A stretch of DNA of 33,073 nucleotides from Lysobacter sp. Root690 (GCF_001427785.1 NZ_LMHM01000018.1:299413-332485); one strand, 5' to 3'. Numbered from the stretch's first letter, positions 15,347 through 24,344 are shown. Notes: generated from the letters alone by a model not told the origin. Numbers and translations are program-made.

Positions 15347-16060
15347 TTACCTCGCCGACAGCCAGTCGGCGACCGCCACGGCGGTGCCGGCGGCGTCGCG
15401 GCCGAGCAGCGGACCGACGTGACTGGCGTGCGGGTACCGCCACAAGGTCGCACCCAGCGCGTGAGCGAACTGTGCGGTGGTTCGCGCAGCGACATCCTGG
15501 TCGCGCTCGGACGCGAGGCACAACACCGGTCCGGCCGGCGCGGGCGTCTCGATCCCGGCATAAGCTTGGCGCAGGACCCGGCCGGATTCGTCGCGCCAGC
15601 GGCGCAGCGCATACAGGGCCGCGGCTTCGTCGGCGTCGGGCATGGCGCGCCGAGTCGAGGCCAGGCGCGCGTCGCGGCGCCAGGGCACGAGTTCGGGCCA
15701 TTCGCGCGGCGGCAGCTGCGACGCCCACGGCGCCCGCGGCAAGGGGTTGATCAGCACCAGCGCGTCGGCGCGATCCGCGCACAGCATCGCCAGCAGGCCG
15801 CCGAGGCTGGCGCCGATCAGGGCGCACGGGCGCGGCAAGCCGGCCAGCGCCGCGCGGACCTGATCGCGGTAATCGTCCAGCGAGGTCGCGGCCAGACCGC
15901 CGGACGCGGGTTGCAGGTCCGGCGCGACGGTGATGAAGCCGCGCGCGTGCAGGACCTCGCGCCACAGGTTCCATTCCCAGCCGCCGGCGCCGGCGCCGTG
16001 GATCAGCAGGGCGTGGCGGATCGGAGCGTTGCCGCGCGGGTGGGCGGAAAGATCGTGCAC
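15347..16060 (-). CDS. Alpha/beta-fold hydrolase
   Basis: 237 residues from GTG 16060. The oxyanion-hole sequence LLIHGAGAGGWEW, nucleophile elbow GASLGG (Ser85), a candidate acid in ASERDQDV (Asp187 or Asp189) and His214 in HASHVG make a complete catalytic triad. There is no signal peptide, so it is cytoplasmic. The compact size without a large cap resembles small esterase/thioesterase-like hydrolases; the substrate is unknown. It lies between the OsmC gene and the glycine-zipper gene, all on the minus strand, but a REP pair separates it from OsmC, so they are probably not co-transcribed. Confidence 0.82.
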   Translation of the reverse strand: MHDLSAHPRGNAPIRHALLIHGAGAGGWEWNLWREVLHARGFITVAPDLQPASGGLAATSLDDYRDQVRAALAGLPRPCALIGASLGGLLAMLCADRADALVLINPLPRAPWASQLPPREWPELVPWRRDARLASTRRAMPDADEAAALYALRRWRDESGRVLRQAYAGIETPAPAGPVLCLASERDQDVAARTTAQFAHALGATLWRYPHASHVGPLLGRDAAGTAVAVADWLSAR

Positions 16061-16091
16061 GGCCGGGATTTCGTCGTGAGTGAAGTGGCGC

Positions 16092-16164
16092 GGTCGCGGC
16101 TCGCGCGGCTCCTACAGGGGCAAACCGATATGGCCTACCTGTAGGAGCGGCGCAAGCCGCGACC
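16092..16164. repeat. Inverted pair of GTAG-type REP elements (copy 2)
   Basis: The left unit lies at 16092-16115 in inverse orientation. The right unit at 16141-16164 has the same sequence as at 14398-14421. The pair sits between the OsmC 3' end and the hydrolase start. Confidence 0.85.
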
Positions 16165-16224
16165 GCGTGGTTTCAAGTGTCGAGCGCGGCAGTCACGAAA
16201 GACCGTACTGCCAACTTGTACCCA

Positions 16225-16656
16225 TCAGGCCAACTTGGCCTCCAGGCTGATCGGCACCGCGCTGAGCGCCTTCGACACCGGGCAATTGGCCTTGGCATCC
16301 TCGGCGATCGCCTGGAACTTGGCCGCATCGATCCCGGGCACTTCGGCGGTCACTTTGAGCCGGATCTGCGACAGGGTCGGACCGCCTTCCATCGACAGGT
16401 CGACCTCGGCGCGGGTATCGAGCTTGGCCGGCGGATGCCCGGCTTCGCTGAGCTTGGCCGACAAGGCCATGGTGAAACAGCCTGCGTGGGCCGCGGCGAT
16501 CAGTTCTTCGGGATTGGTGCCCTTCTCATCGCCGAAGCGGCTGTTGAAACCGTAACGGGTGTTGTCGAGCAGACCGCTCTGCGGCGTGCTCAGCTTGCCC
16601 TGCCCGCTCTTGAGATCGCCTTCCCAGTGTGCGGTGGCATGACGCGAGATACCCAT
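16225..16656 (-). CDS. osmC: OsmC-family peroxidase
   Basis: 143 residues from ATG 16656, with GGAG 8 nt upstream. OsmC/Ohr proteins reduce organic hydroperoxides with two redox cysteines. Both are present: Cys60 in AAAHAGCFTMAL and Cys125 in AKANCPVSKAL. The start MGISRHATAHWEGDLKSGQG and the GTNPEELIAAAHA segment match the OsmC subgroup rather than Ohr. Cytoplasmic homodimer in the family. Often part of osmotic, stationary-phase or peroxide response; no regulatory site is recognisable here. It is divergent from the EF-G paralogue. Confidence 0.93.
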   Translation of the reverse strand: MGISRHATAHWEGDLKSGQGKLSTPQSGLLDNTRYGFNSRFGDEKGTNPEELIAAAHAGCFTMALSAKLSEAGHPPAKLDTRAEVDLSMEGGPTLSQIRLKVTAEVPGIDAAKFQAIAEDAKANCPVSKALSAVPISLEAKLA

Positions 16657-17042
16657 GGTGTAGCTCCGGCTGATGAGGAGCGCACAGGGTAGCGGGGTGA
16701 GCGTTAAGAGCCAGGAACGAGTGCAGAGGAGTGAGGAGTGAGTAAGAGCACGAGCGCCGCCCACTCGTTTCTCACTTCTGCGAACTCACTCCTCGCCAGC
16801 CCTACTCGTTTCTCACTCCTGCGAACTCGTTCCTCGCTCCATGCCGCAACGCAACACGCGCAACCGCCAAGCAGTGCGCGCTTCCCGTCACTGGGCTTGA
16901 CCCACCCTGCCGCCTGCGGGAGTCTGTGATTCCCGGCGACCCGCCGGCCCGCCATGACCGCCCGCCGAGCGCCACGCTCGGGCGCGCAGCGCGGACAGCC
17001 ATGACGGCCTTCCCCATCCTTGCCTCAGGGAGAAGTCCGCTC
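16657..17042. other. Divergent intergenic region between osmC and the EF-G paralogue
   Basis: 386 bp. It contains the low-complexity GAGTGAGGAGTGAG/ACTCGTTTCTCAC repeat and the EF-G ribosome-binding site (GGGAGAAG at 17030-17037). No gene is supported. Confidence 0.55.
16713..16840. repeat. 41-bp tandem repeat with an inverted third copy
   Basis: ACTCGTTTCTCAC-type units start at 16763 and 16804 (period 41 bp). The stretch at 16713-16742 beginning GGAACGAGTGCAGAGGAGTG is an imperfect reverse complement of the end of the second unit. The composition is simple (ACTC/GAGT rich), unlike the surrounding DNA. Confidence 0.7.
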
Positions 17043-19091
17043 ATGTCCTACAGCACAGAATCGATTCGCAACGTGGCCCTCGCGGGTCACCCCGGCGCCG
17101 GCAAAACCACGCTCTTCGAAGCCCTGCTGCAGGCCGGCGGCGCAGTCCAGACGGCAGGCACCATCGAACGCGGCAGCACGGTGTCGGATTTCGACCCGAT
17201 CGAGAAGCAACGTGGCCACTCGATCGACGCGGCGATCGCCAGCACCGACCATGCTGGCATCCACCTCAACCTGATCGACACCCCCGGCTATCCCGATTTC
17301 CGCGGCCCCACCCTGTCGGCGCTGGCCGCGGTGGAAACCGTGGCGGTGGTGGTCGATGCCGACAGCGGCGTCGCCTACGGCACCCGCCGGATGATGGAAC
17401 ACGCCAAGGCGCGCGGCCTGTGCCGGGCGATCGTGATCAACAAGATCGATCACGAAGGCGCCGACCCGGCGCGCGTGCTCGACGCGATCCGCGAAAGCTT
17501 CGGCCCCGAGTGTCTGCCGTTGAACCTGCCTGCCGACAGCGGCCAGCGCGTGATCGACTGCTTTGGCAGCAATCAGGGCGACAGCGATCTCGGCCCGGTC
17601 GCCGAATGGCATCAGAAGATCATCGACCAGGTGGTCGAGATCAACGAAACCGTGATGGAGCATTACCTCGATCTCGGCGAAGGCGGGCTGTCGGGCGAGG
17701 AACTGCACGACGCCTTCGAACAATGCCTGCGCGAAGGCCATCTGGTGCCGGTGTTGTTCTGTTCGGCGCGCAGCGGGGTCGGCGTGAAGGAACTGCTCGA
17801 CGTCGCCGAGCACCTGTTCCCGCATCCGGGCGAAGCCAATGCGCCGCCGTTCCTCAAGGGCATCGGCGAGGAGGCCAAACCGATCATGGCCGTGCCCAAT
17901 GCCAAGGCGCACGTGATCGCCGACGTGTTCAAGATCGTCAACGATCCCTTCGTCGGCAAGCTCGGCGTGTTCCGCGTCTATCAGGGCACCGTGCGCAAGG
18001 ACACTCAGTTGTTCGTAGACGACGGCAAGAAGCCGTTCAAGGTCGGGCATCTGTTCAAGCTCAAGGGCAAGGACCACGTCGAGATCGAACAGGCGATCCC
18101 CGGCGACATCGCCGCGGTGGCCAAGGTCGAGGACCTGCATTTCGACGCGGTGCTGCACGATAGCCACGACGAAGACCACATCCATCTGGCGCCGTTGAAT
18201 TTTCCGCGGCCGATGTTCGGCCTGGCGGTCGAAGCGGCGAGCAAGGGTCAGGAGCAGAAACTCGCCACCGCGCTGCACAAGCTGGCCGAGGAAGATCCCT
18301 GCTTCCATGTCGAACACGAAATCGAGACCAACGAAACCGTGATCCGTGGCCTGTCGGATCTGCATCTGCGCATCAACATCGACCGGCTCAAGGACAAGTA
18401 CGGGGTGGAGGTCAAGGCGCGGCCGCCGCGCATCGCGTATCGCGAAACCGTCGCCGGCAAGGCCGAAGGCCATCATCGCCACAAGAAACAGACCGGCGGC
18501 GCGGGCCAGTTCGGCGAAGTGTTCCTGCGGGTCGAACCGCTGCCGCGCGGCGGCGGTTTCGAATTCGTCGACGAGGTCAAAGGCGGCACCATTCCGGGCC
18601 AGTTCCTGCCGGCGGTGGAGAAAGGCGTGCGCCAGGTGCTGCACGACGGCGCGGTCGCCGGTTATCCGCTGCAGGACGTGCGGGTGATCGTGTACGACGG
18701 CAAGTACCACAGCGTCGACAGCAAGGAAGTGGCCTTCGTCGCCGCCGGCAAGAAGGCCTTTCTCGACGCGATCGGCAAGGCGCGGCCGCAGGTGCTCGAA
18801 CCGATCGTCGAACTGGAGGTCAACGCGCCCGAGCAGCACATGGGCGACATCAGCGGCGGCCTGGCCAGCAAGCGCGCGCGCATCAGCGGGACCGACAGCA
18901 TGCGCGGCGGCGAGATCGTGGTGCGCGCGCAGGTGCCGTTGTCGGAGCTGGAAGGCTATGCGGCCGAGCTCAAGTCGGTCACCGCCGGACGCGGCCGCTA
19001 CTCGCTGGATTTCAGTCACTACGAACCGGTGCCGGGGCACGTGCAGCAGAAGCTGGTCGAGGCCTACAAGCCGCGGCACGAGGAGGACTGA
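17043..19091 (+). CDS. Elongation factor G paralogue (EF-G2-like translational GTPase)
   Basis: 682 residues from ATG 17043, preceded by GGGAGAAG. All EF-G domains are present: the GTPase domain with G1 GHPGAGKT (15-22), G3 DTPGYPDF (79-86), G4 NKID (133-136) and G5 CSARSG, then domains II-V ending in FSHYEPVPGHVQQKLVEAYK. Two changes set it apart from canonical EF-G. The catalytic His of DTPGHVDF is Tyr, and the switch I RGITI is RGHSI. Both fit the FusA2/EF-G2 class, whose mycobacterial member lacks ribosome-dependent GTPase activity. It is therefore unlikely to be the housekeeping translocase, which normally lies with the str operon; no ribosomal genes are near. The cellular role is unknown. 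Confidence 0.92.
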   Translation: MSYSTESIRNVALAGHPGAGKTTLFEALLQAGGAVQTAGTIERGSTVSDFDPIEKQRGHSIDAAIASTDHAGIHLNLIDTPGYPDFRGPTLSALAAVETVAVVVDADSGVAYGTRRMMEHAKARGLCRAIVINKIDHEGADPARVLDAIRESFGPECLPLNLPADSGQRVIDCFGSNQGDSDLGPVAEWHQKIIDQVVEINETVMEHYLDLGEGGLSGEELHDAFEQCLREGHLVPVLFCSARSGVGVKELLDVAEHLFPHPGEANAPPFLKGIGEEAKPIMAVPNAKAHVIADVFKIVNDPFVGKLGVFRVYQGTVRKDTQLFVDDGKKPFKVGHLFKLKGKDHVEIEQAIPGDIAAVAKVEDLHFDAVLHDSHDEDHIHLAPLNFPRPMFGLAVEAASKGQEQKLATALHKLAEEDPCFHVEHEIETNETVIRGLSDLHLRINIDRLKDKYGVEVKARPPRIAYRETVAGKAEGHHRHKKQTGGAGQFGEVFLRVEPLPRGGGFEFVDEVKGGTIPGQFLPAVEKGVRQVLHDGAVAGYPLQDVRVIVYDGKYHSVDSKEVAFVAAGKKAFLDAIGKARPQVLEPIVELEVNAPEQHMGDISGGLASKRARISGTDSMRGGEIVVRAQVPLSELEGYAAELKSVTAGRGRYSLDFSHYEPVPGHVQQKLVEAYKPRHEED

Positions 19092-19548
19092 AGGTCTGGG
19101 CTTGGGCCGCGATGCTCCACAGGTCCGATTGCCGCGCAGGGCGGTCGGGCCTGACGGGGCCGCCCGCAAAAGACCGCTTGGCGGCGCGAACACACCTAGT
19201 TCGCGCCGTCGTCTTGCGCGCAGGCGCGCGCCACTTCGAACGGTCACGAGATTCCGTCGCCCTCGAACCCGATTCGCGAAATCTGTATCGGCATGACTTC
19301 AGCGCGGATGTTCTTTGCCGGGCTCGCCACGACGGCGCGCCGGAATTGAAGGTCCGCGTGCCGATTGATCGACGTGAACCCCGCAGGCTCCCGCTGCGTC
19401 AGCGCTCACGATGTGGCCGTCCCGCGTATCCACCGCCGACGCCCACCCACCATCGTCACAATCCAGCCCGAACAATCGCGATGGCGCCCCTCACACGTGG
19501 CCGCCCGCCTCGTTACCATCCCAGGACATCGACCCGAAGGACACCGCG
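19092..19548. other. 457-bp intergenic region, little visible content
   Basis: It contains a stem-loop at 19183-19207 and the ribosome-binding site of the next gene. Open frames here lack family features. Confidence 0.5.
19183..19207 (+). terminator. Stem-loop behind the EF-G paralogue
   Basis: GGCGCGAAC (19183-19191) pairs with GTTCGCGCC (19199-19207) around a 7-nt loop, a perfect 9-bp stem. The trailing GTCGTCTT is a poor U-tract, so termination is possible but not certain. Confidence 0.4.
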
Positions 19549-20004
19549 ATGCCGCTCAACCTGATCAGCCGCAGCCCGACCCGCTCCGCCCCGCGCGATC
19601 CGCGCAGCGCCCATCGCCGCGCGATCGCCGGCGCTTGCCTGACGCTCTGGTTCGCGGCGCTGCCTGGGGTGACCTGGGGGAAAACCGCCACAGGGAAGCC
19701 CGCTGTCGAAAACCGCTGCGGGTGGTTCATCAATCCCACCCCGGCCAATGCCTGGCTGATCGATCGCGACGGCGAATGGACCATCGGCATCCAGGGCGGC
19801 GAGCAGGCCGAGGGCGACTGGCCTTCGCGCATCAGCGAACGCGAATGGGTCAGCTACGGCAATGCCTCTTACGGCCATGGCTGCGCCTGCATGAAGGTCG
19901 AAACCGATCGCGAAAACATGCGGATCAAGCGCATCGTCTCGGCGCAGGGCAAGCCGCTGGCGCAATGCCGCCGCGATCGCAAGCTCACCGAACCGGGCGA
20001 ATGA
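19549..20004 (+). CDS. DUF4087-like secreted protein
   Basis: 151 residues from ATG 19549, with GAAGGA 7 nt upstream. A long, Arg-rich n-region precedes a hydrophobic segment (AGACLTLWFAALPGVTWG) that looks like a signal peptide. The mature part begins with NRCGWFINPTPANAWLIDRD and has GEWTIGIQGGEQAEGDWP, YGHGCACMKV and GKPLAQCRRDRKL. These features match my recollection of the DUF4087 family, small secreted proteins of unknown function with conserved cysteines (here in RCGW, CACM and QCRR), possibly disulfide bonded. It is 52 bp upstream of the MscS gene on the same strand and may share its transcript. Confidence 0.78.
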   Translation: MPLNLISRSPTRSAPRDPRSAHRRAIAGACLTLWFAALPGVTWGKTATGKPAVENRCGWFINPTPANAWLIDRDGEWTIGIQGGEQAEGDWPSRISEREWVSYGNASYGHGCACMKVETDRENMRIKRIVSAQGKPLAQCRRDRKLTEPGE

Positions 20005-20056
20005 TCCGCGCGCGGACCTGTCACCATCCCCCACCGCTCCGCTCACGCCCCGACCG

Positions 20057-21310
20057 ATGACCGTCAACGCCAAGCCCTCCCTCGAGACCGACCCCGAACT
20101 CGCCGAGATCGTGTCCGATGCCCTGGACGTGGTGTCCAATCCGACCGACCTGATCATCACCGTGCTGGTGGTGCTCGGCGCGCTGGCGATCGCGGTGCTG
20201 GTCACGCGCAAGATCAAACTCAAGCTGGGCCATCAGCGCCCGATCCTGCTGATCCTGGTCGAATACCTGTGCATGCCGCTGATCATGCTGCTGAGCCTGG
20301 GCGCAAGCAGCCTGATCGGCGGCAGCTTCGACAATCCGCTGATCGGCCTGGCCGGGACCTTGGTGTTCCTGTTCGTGATCATCCGCGTGATCGGCGCGGT
20401 GGTGGAACTGCTGTTCCGCCCGACCATGCTGCTGCGGGTCATGCTGCGACTGGCCACGGTGGTGTCGTGGCTGGCCGTGGTGTTCGCCGTATTCAAGGAC
20501 CGAAGCGCGCTGATCGCCAAACTCTATTCGGCCAAGCTCAGCTTCGGCGGCATCAACCTGTCCAGCGAGGGCGTGATCCGGGGGCTGGTGGTCGGCGTGG
20601 TGATCGCGATCATCGCCTTGTGGGGCGACAAGACCATCAGCAACCTGCTGCGCCGCAGCCGCACCTTGCAGCCCAACTTCGTGCTGGCGCTGTCGCGGAT
20701 TTTCAGCGTGGCGGTGTGGATCACCGCGACCGCGGTGATCTTCTCGATCAGCGGCATCAACCTCACCGCCCTGGCCGCGTTCAGCGGCGCGCTCGGCATC
20801 GGCCTGGGCCTGGGCCTGCAACGGCTCGCGGCGAGTTACATCAGCGGCCTGATCGTACTGTTCGAACAATCGGTGCGGGTCGGCGACAACATCGCGACCA
20901 ACAACATCGTCGGCCGGGTCACCCGCATGACCGTGCGCTACACCATGATCCGCACTCGCGACGGCGTCGAGGCCATCGTCCCCAACGACAGCCTGACCAG
21001 CAACGTGATCGTCAACCAGTCCTGGTCCGACCGTAACCTGCGCCTGGTCTGCGGGGTGCTGGTCAAGGGCGACGTCGATCTCGAACTGGCGCGCACACTG
21101 TTCGTCGAGGCGATGGCCGCGCAATCGCGCGTGCTGCAACAGCCGCCACCGCATATGTACATCACCGGCGTCAACGACAAGGGCATCCAGCTCGACGGCC
21201 ACTTCTGGATCAACGACCCGGAAAATGGCCAGCACAACGTCATTTCCGACATCTACGACACGGTGCTGGCGGCGTTTCGCAAGCATGCGGTGCAGTTGGT
21301 CGCGCAGTGA
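20057..21310 (+). CDS. MscS-family small-conductance mechanosensitive channel
   Basis: 417 residues. The N-terminal half has five or six hydrophobic helices. The pore-lining helix is the Gly/Ala-rich ALAAFSGALGIGLGLGLQ, followed by the MscS beta-domain signature (GLIVLFEQSVRVGDNI, VGRVTRMTVRYTMIRTRDG, IVPNDSL...NVIVNQS) and a cytoplasmic vestibule domain. It lies in the inner membrane and releases solutes on hypo-osmotic shock. The extra N-terminal helices make it larger than E. coli MscS (286 residues), as in YbdG/YnaI-like members. No strong Shine-Dalgarno sequence precedes the ATG, and the next upstream gene ends 52 bp away. Confidence 0.92.
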   Translation: MTVNAKPSLETDPELAEIVSDALDVVSNPTDLIITVLVVLGALAIAVLVTRKIKLKLGHQRPILLILVEYLCMPLIMLLSLGASSLIGGSFDNPLIGLAGTLVFLFVIIRVIGAVVELLFRPTMLLRVMLRLATVVSWLAVVFAVFKDRSALIAKLYSAKLSFGGINLSSEGVIRGLVVGVVIAIIALWGDKTISNLLRRSRTLQPNFVLALSRIFSVAVWITATAVIFSISGINLTALAAFSGALGIGLGLGLQRLAASYISGLIVLFEQSVRVGDNIATNNIVGRVTRMTVRYTMIRTRDGVEAIVPNDSLTSNVIVNQSWSDRNLRLVCGVLVKGDVDLELARTLFVEAMAAQSRVLQQPPPHMYITGVNDKGIQLDGHFWINDPENGQHNVISDIYDTVLAAFRKHAVQLVAQ

Positions 21311-21539
21311 TGCGTGGGCGCGGCCTGCTTGCTTGATCCGCCGCGACCGGGCGACAACGGCGGTCTCCACGTCTGACGCGATGAACACGGCGCACGGCCT
21401 GAGACAGGCGAATGATGCAATGGCCTTCGCCGGCTTCAGGCCCGCGGCCGCGAGCGTTGTTTGAGCGCGCCCCGCGCGGTTTCCGCCATCTTGAAAAAAC
21501 CCGAGCGTGATCAATACCCACTATGGAAAGTGCAAGCCC

Positions 21540-22973
21540 ATGAAAAAATCAGCCGTGTCCGCGCTGTTGTTGTCAGCCAGTCTCCCGTTCCAATCCGCCC
21601 AGGCCGCTGAATTCGTCGACGGCAGCTTCGCTTTCATGACCGCCGAGATGTGCTACACGACTCCGGCGGGCAGCGGTTGCTACCGCAACGATCCCGTGCA
21701 GGCGCGCAAAGCCGTCAATGCCCTGGCGGATCTGGGCGTGACCAAGTTCCTGCTGCCGCCCACCGACATCCTCGCCGCCGCCCGCCTTATCGCCGCGCCG
21801 ATCAAGGAACGCGGCCTGAGCTTCTACACCTACGAAGGTTTCGACTGGTACAGCACCCGCGGCCCGGATGGCGCCACCGATTGCACGAGCTACACCCAAA
21901 GACGCATCGATCCGCTGCTCGCGCCGCTTCGCGCCGAGTTCGGGGATACCTACGCCGGCCTGCATTTCGCCGACGAACCCGCGCTGGACGACATCGCCCG
22001 TCTGCAGAGGCAGACCGACTGCGTCAAGAACGATCCGCGCCTGGGCGGCATGAAGATCTTCGTCAACCTGCTTCCGCTGCACGCCAACAACGCATCGTTC
22101 AACGGCACCGGACATGGCGGCGCGCTCGCGCCTCACGAGTACGGCGTGGACTGCGCCGCGGGCACCATCTCCCAACCCGCATTGACCACGGCGATGGTCA
22201 ACCGCTACTCCAACTACGCCCGCGACGCGGTCGACAAGATCCGGCCGGACTACCTCGCGTTCAATCTTTATCCGTTCGTGCCGTCGCTGCAGAACTGCGC
22301 GACCGCGCGCGACCTGCTGATGTCGGAAAACATGTCGATCGTTTCCAACATGGCGCGTAGCCGCGGCCGTACGTCGGTGGCGTACATGCAGAACGTACGC
22401 ACCGCCGACCCGTCCAATCATCCCGATCCGTTCAATCACGCCGACTTCAACAGCCTGCGCTGGTCGGCGAGCTGGTTCTATGTGTTCGGTGGCGATGGCC
22501 TGGCCAATTTCGCCAGCCATACTCACCGCTACAACGGTGGGTTCAACGGTCAGGGCGGCTGGCAGACCAGCATGTTCGATTGGAACAACGACCCCACCGA
22601 TCTCGCCGGCGACGCGCTGAATCTGCACAGCTACAGCCGTCAGTTCCAGCATGAACTCAGCGCCTACACCTACCGCGGCTTCGTCGACAACGCGCTGGGC
22701 GTGAGCACCGGCGATCTGGTCGGCTGGATTTCCTCCAATCAGGTGCTGGCCGGCGAATACGGCAAATCCACCGACACCCGCGCCCTGGTGGTATTCGCCC
22801 GCCGCTTCCCGACCGTCTCCGGCACGGCAACGATCGGGCTCAACCGATGGTGGACGCAGATCGAGAAGCTCGACCTATACACCGGCCTGTGGACGACCGT
22901 GGGCACCAGCACCAACCGTATCGATGTCTCGCTGAGCACCGACCCGGGCGCGTTGTATCGCCTGACCATGTAA
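21540..22973 (+). CDS. Secreted TIM-barrel-like protein, putative glycoside hydrolase
   Basis: 477 residues from ATG 21540 (GGAAAG upstream). The signal peptide MKKSAVSALLLSASLPFQSA cleaves near AQA|AEF, so the protein is exported. I do not recognise a named family. Several features resemble glycoside-hydrolase barrels: alternating strand/helix pattern, KFLLPPT, LSFYTYEGFDWY, a strand ending GLHFADEPALDD (Glu146 could be an acid/base), DYLAFNLYPF, aromatic-rich loops, and a C-terminal beta-rich segment (RWWTQIEKLDLYTG...) like an accessory sandwich. Cysteines are frequent (Cys38, Cys47, Cys115 and others), fitting a disulfide-bonded extracellular protein. No sugar-uptake genes are adjacent. 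A predatory or degradative exoenzyme would suit Lysobacter, but that is inference. Confidence 0.75.
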   Translation: MKKSAVSALLLSASLPFQSAQAAEFVDGSFAFMTAEMCYTTPAGSGCYRNDPVQARKAVNALADLGVTKFLLPPTDILAAARLIAAPIKERGLSFYTYEGFDWYSTRGPDGATDCTSYTQRRIDPLLAPLRAEFGDTYAGLHFADEPALDDIARLQRQTDCVKNDPRLGGMKIFVNLLPLHANNASFNGTGHGGALAPHEYGVDCAAGTISQPALTTAMVNRYSNYARDAVDKIRPDYLAFNLYPFVPSLQNCATARDLLMSENMSIVSNMARSRGRTSVAYMQNVRTADPSNHPDPFNHADFNSLRWSASWFYVFGGDGLANFASHTHRYNGGFNGQGGWQTSMFDWNNDPTDLAGDALNLHSYSRQFQHELSAYTYRGFVDNALGVSTGDLVGWISSNQVLAGEYGKSTDTRALVVFARRFPTVSGTATIGLNRWWTQIEKLDLYTGLWTTVGTSTNRIDVSLSTDPGALYRLTM

Positions 22974-23115
22974 GAGGTCGCGGCATGGGGACGATCATCC
23001 ATCGCCCCCATGTCGACCCTGTTCGGCGACACCGGGCCTCCCCGGCTCGTCCGGCGGCAAAGCTCCAGCGCCTGCGTGGGCCGCCACCCAGGCGCGACTG
23101 GAGTAGCATGCCCGT

Positions 23116-23496
23116 GTGACCGAAACCACCCACCCGCGGTTCTTCTGGCAGTTTCCGATGAAGCTGGTACGCGAAGCGCGGCTGGACGAATTCCTGCCCG
23201 ACGACGGCCATCTGCGCATCCTGTTCCTGTGGGGCAAGGACTGTCCGAACTGCGACGTCGCCAAGGGCCAGATGCTGCTCGCGCAGGAGCGCTTCAGCTG
23301 GCCCGACGTGGAGTGGCTGCACGACAACGTCTACGAAGATCCGGCCATGGGCACGCGTTTCGGCCTGCATGGCATTCCGGCGTTCCTGGTGTTCCGCGGA
23401 AGCAAAAAGCTCGGACGGATCGGTCAATGGCCCGGCACCGAGGCGTTCGTGTCGGCGATCGAGAAGATTCAGAGCCAGTCGCCGACCTCGACTTGA
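23116..23496 (+). CDS. Thioredoxin-like protein
   Basis: 126 residues from GTG 23116. The redox motif is CPNC (Cys43 and Cys46) in LFLWGKDCPNC, and the cis-proline is Pro88 in GIPAFLVF, both in thioredoxin-fold positions. There is no signal peptide, so it is cytoplasmic. CPNC is less reducing-typical than CGPC, so it may be a specialised disulfide reductase. TAGCAT lies 6 nt upstream of the GTG, with GGAG just before it, so the transcript may be leaderless; the alternative ATG at 23158 would remove 14 residues but keep the domain. Confidence 0.85.
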   Translation: MTETTHPRFFWQFPMKLVREARLDEFLPDDGHLRILFLWGKDCPNCDVAKGQMLLAQERFSWPDVEWLHDNVYEDPAMGTRFGLHGIPAFLVFRGSKKLGRIGQWPGTEAFVSAIEKIQSQSPTST

Positions 23497-23696
23497 TCGG
23501 TCGGCCCGACAGTTCGGCCCGATAGTTCGGTCTGATCGTCCGCCCCGATCGCCGGCCTCGCGCGGCGCCATCCCGACAACCACCCGGCATCGCCGCAAAC
23601 GCGCAACACACCCTCGCGCCGATGCGAGCGCGCGGGACTTGGCGGCCGCCATCGCCGCGGCGCAGACTGCGGTCCTGTCCCTCGCCCGCCGCCGCC

Positions 23697-24344
23697 ATGT
23701 TCGACACCGCCACCCTCACCGCCTACCTAATCGCCGCCGCCGTGCTGGTGTTCATTCCCGGCCCCGGCACCGCCTGGATCATCGCCCAGAGCGCCGCCGG
23801 CGGGACCGCGCGCGGGGTGCAGGCGGCGTTCGGGCTGGAAACGGCGACCCTGATCCACGCGCTCGCCGCGGGGCTGGGGCTGTCGGCGTTGCTGGCGACC
23901 TCGGCGTTGGCCTTCGAAGTGCTCAAGTACGCTGGCGCGGCGTATCTGATCTGGCTCGGGATCAAGGCATGGCGCACCCCGCCGGCGCCGGTCGACGCGA
24001 CTGCCGAGCCGCTCGCCACGGACGTGCCGGCGGCGCGCATATCGGCCCGCCATGTCTATCTGCGCTCGGTCGTGACCGGCGTGCTCAATCCCAAGGTCGC
24101 CTTGTTCTTCCTGGCCTTTCTGCCGCAGTTCGTGCATCCCGAGCGCGGCATGGTGTGGTTGCAGTTCCTGGTGCTCGGCGCGTTGCTGTCGATGATCGGC
24201 ATGCTCAACAGCCTGATGCTGAGCTTCGCGGTCGGTCGCTTCGGCCGGCGTTTCGCCGCCGGCGGCGGCCGCTGGAAGGAACGCCTGACCGGCAGCGTGT
24301 TCATCGCGCTCGGTCTGCGTCTTGCGGTGCAGCAACGCGGCTAA
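23697..24344 (+). CDS. LysE/RhtB-family amino-acid exporter
   Basis: 215 residues from ATG 23697. Six hydrophobic helices. The family signature is at the N-terminus: LVFIPGPGTAWIIAQSAAGGTARGV, with the conserved PGP. Further landmarks are KYAGAAYLIWLGIKAWR and SVVTGVLNPKVALFFLAFLPQF. LysE/RhtB proteins export amino acids such as lysine, homoserine or threonine; the substrate here is unknown. The C-terminal helix end is short. An earlier in-frame ATG at 23622 would add 25 Arg/Pro-rich residues unlike the family. Inner membrane. Confidence 0.9.
   Translation: MFDTATLTAYLIAAAVLVFIPGPGTAWIIAQSAAGGTARGVQAAFGLETATLIHALAAGLGLSALLATSALAFEVLKYAGAAYLIWLGIKAWRTPPAPVDATAEPLATDVPAARISARHVYLRSVVTGVLNPKVALFFLAFLPQFVHPERGMVWLQFLVLGALLSMIGMLNSLMLSFAVGRFGRRFAAGGGRWKERLTGSVFIALGLRLAVQQRG

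Noticed and set aside
17025-19247. Minus-strand open frame of 740 codons opposite the EF-G paralogue
   Set aside because: His/Arg/Asp-rich shadow with no family motif; the plus strand carries all EF-G motifs.
23500-23560. Short imperfect repeat of CGGCCCGATAGTT-like units
   Set aside because: Only three or four degenerate units in GC-rich intergenic DNA; too weak to call a functional repeat.
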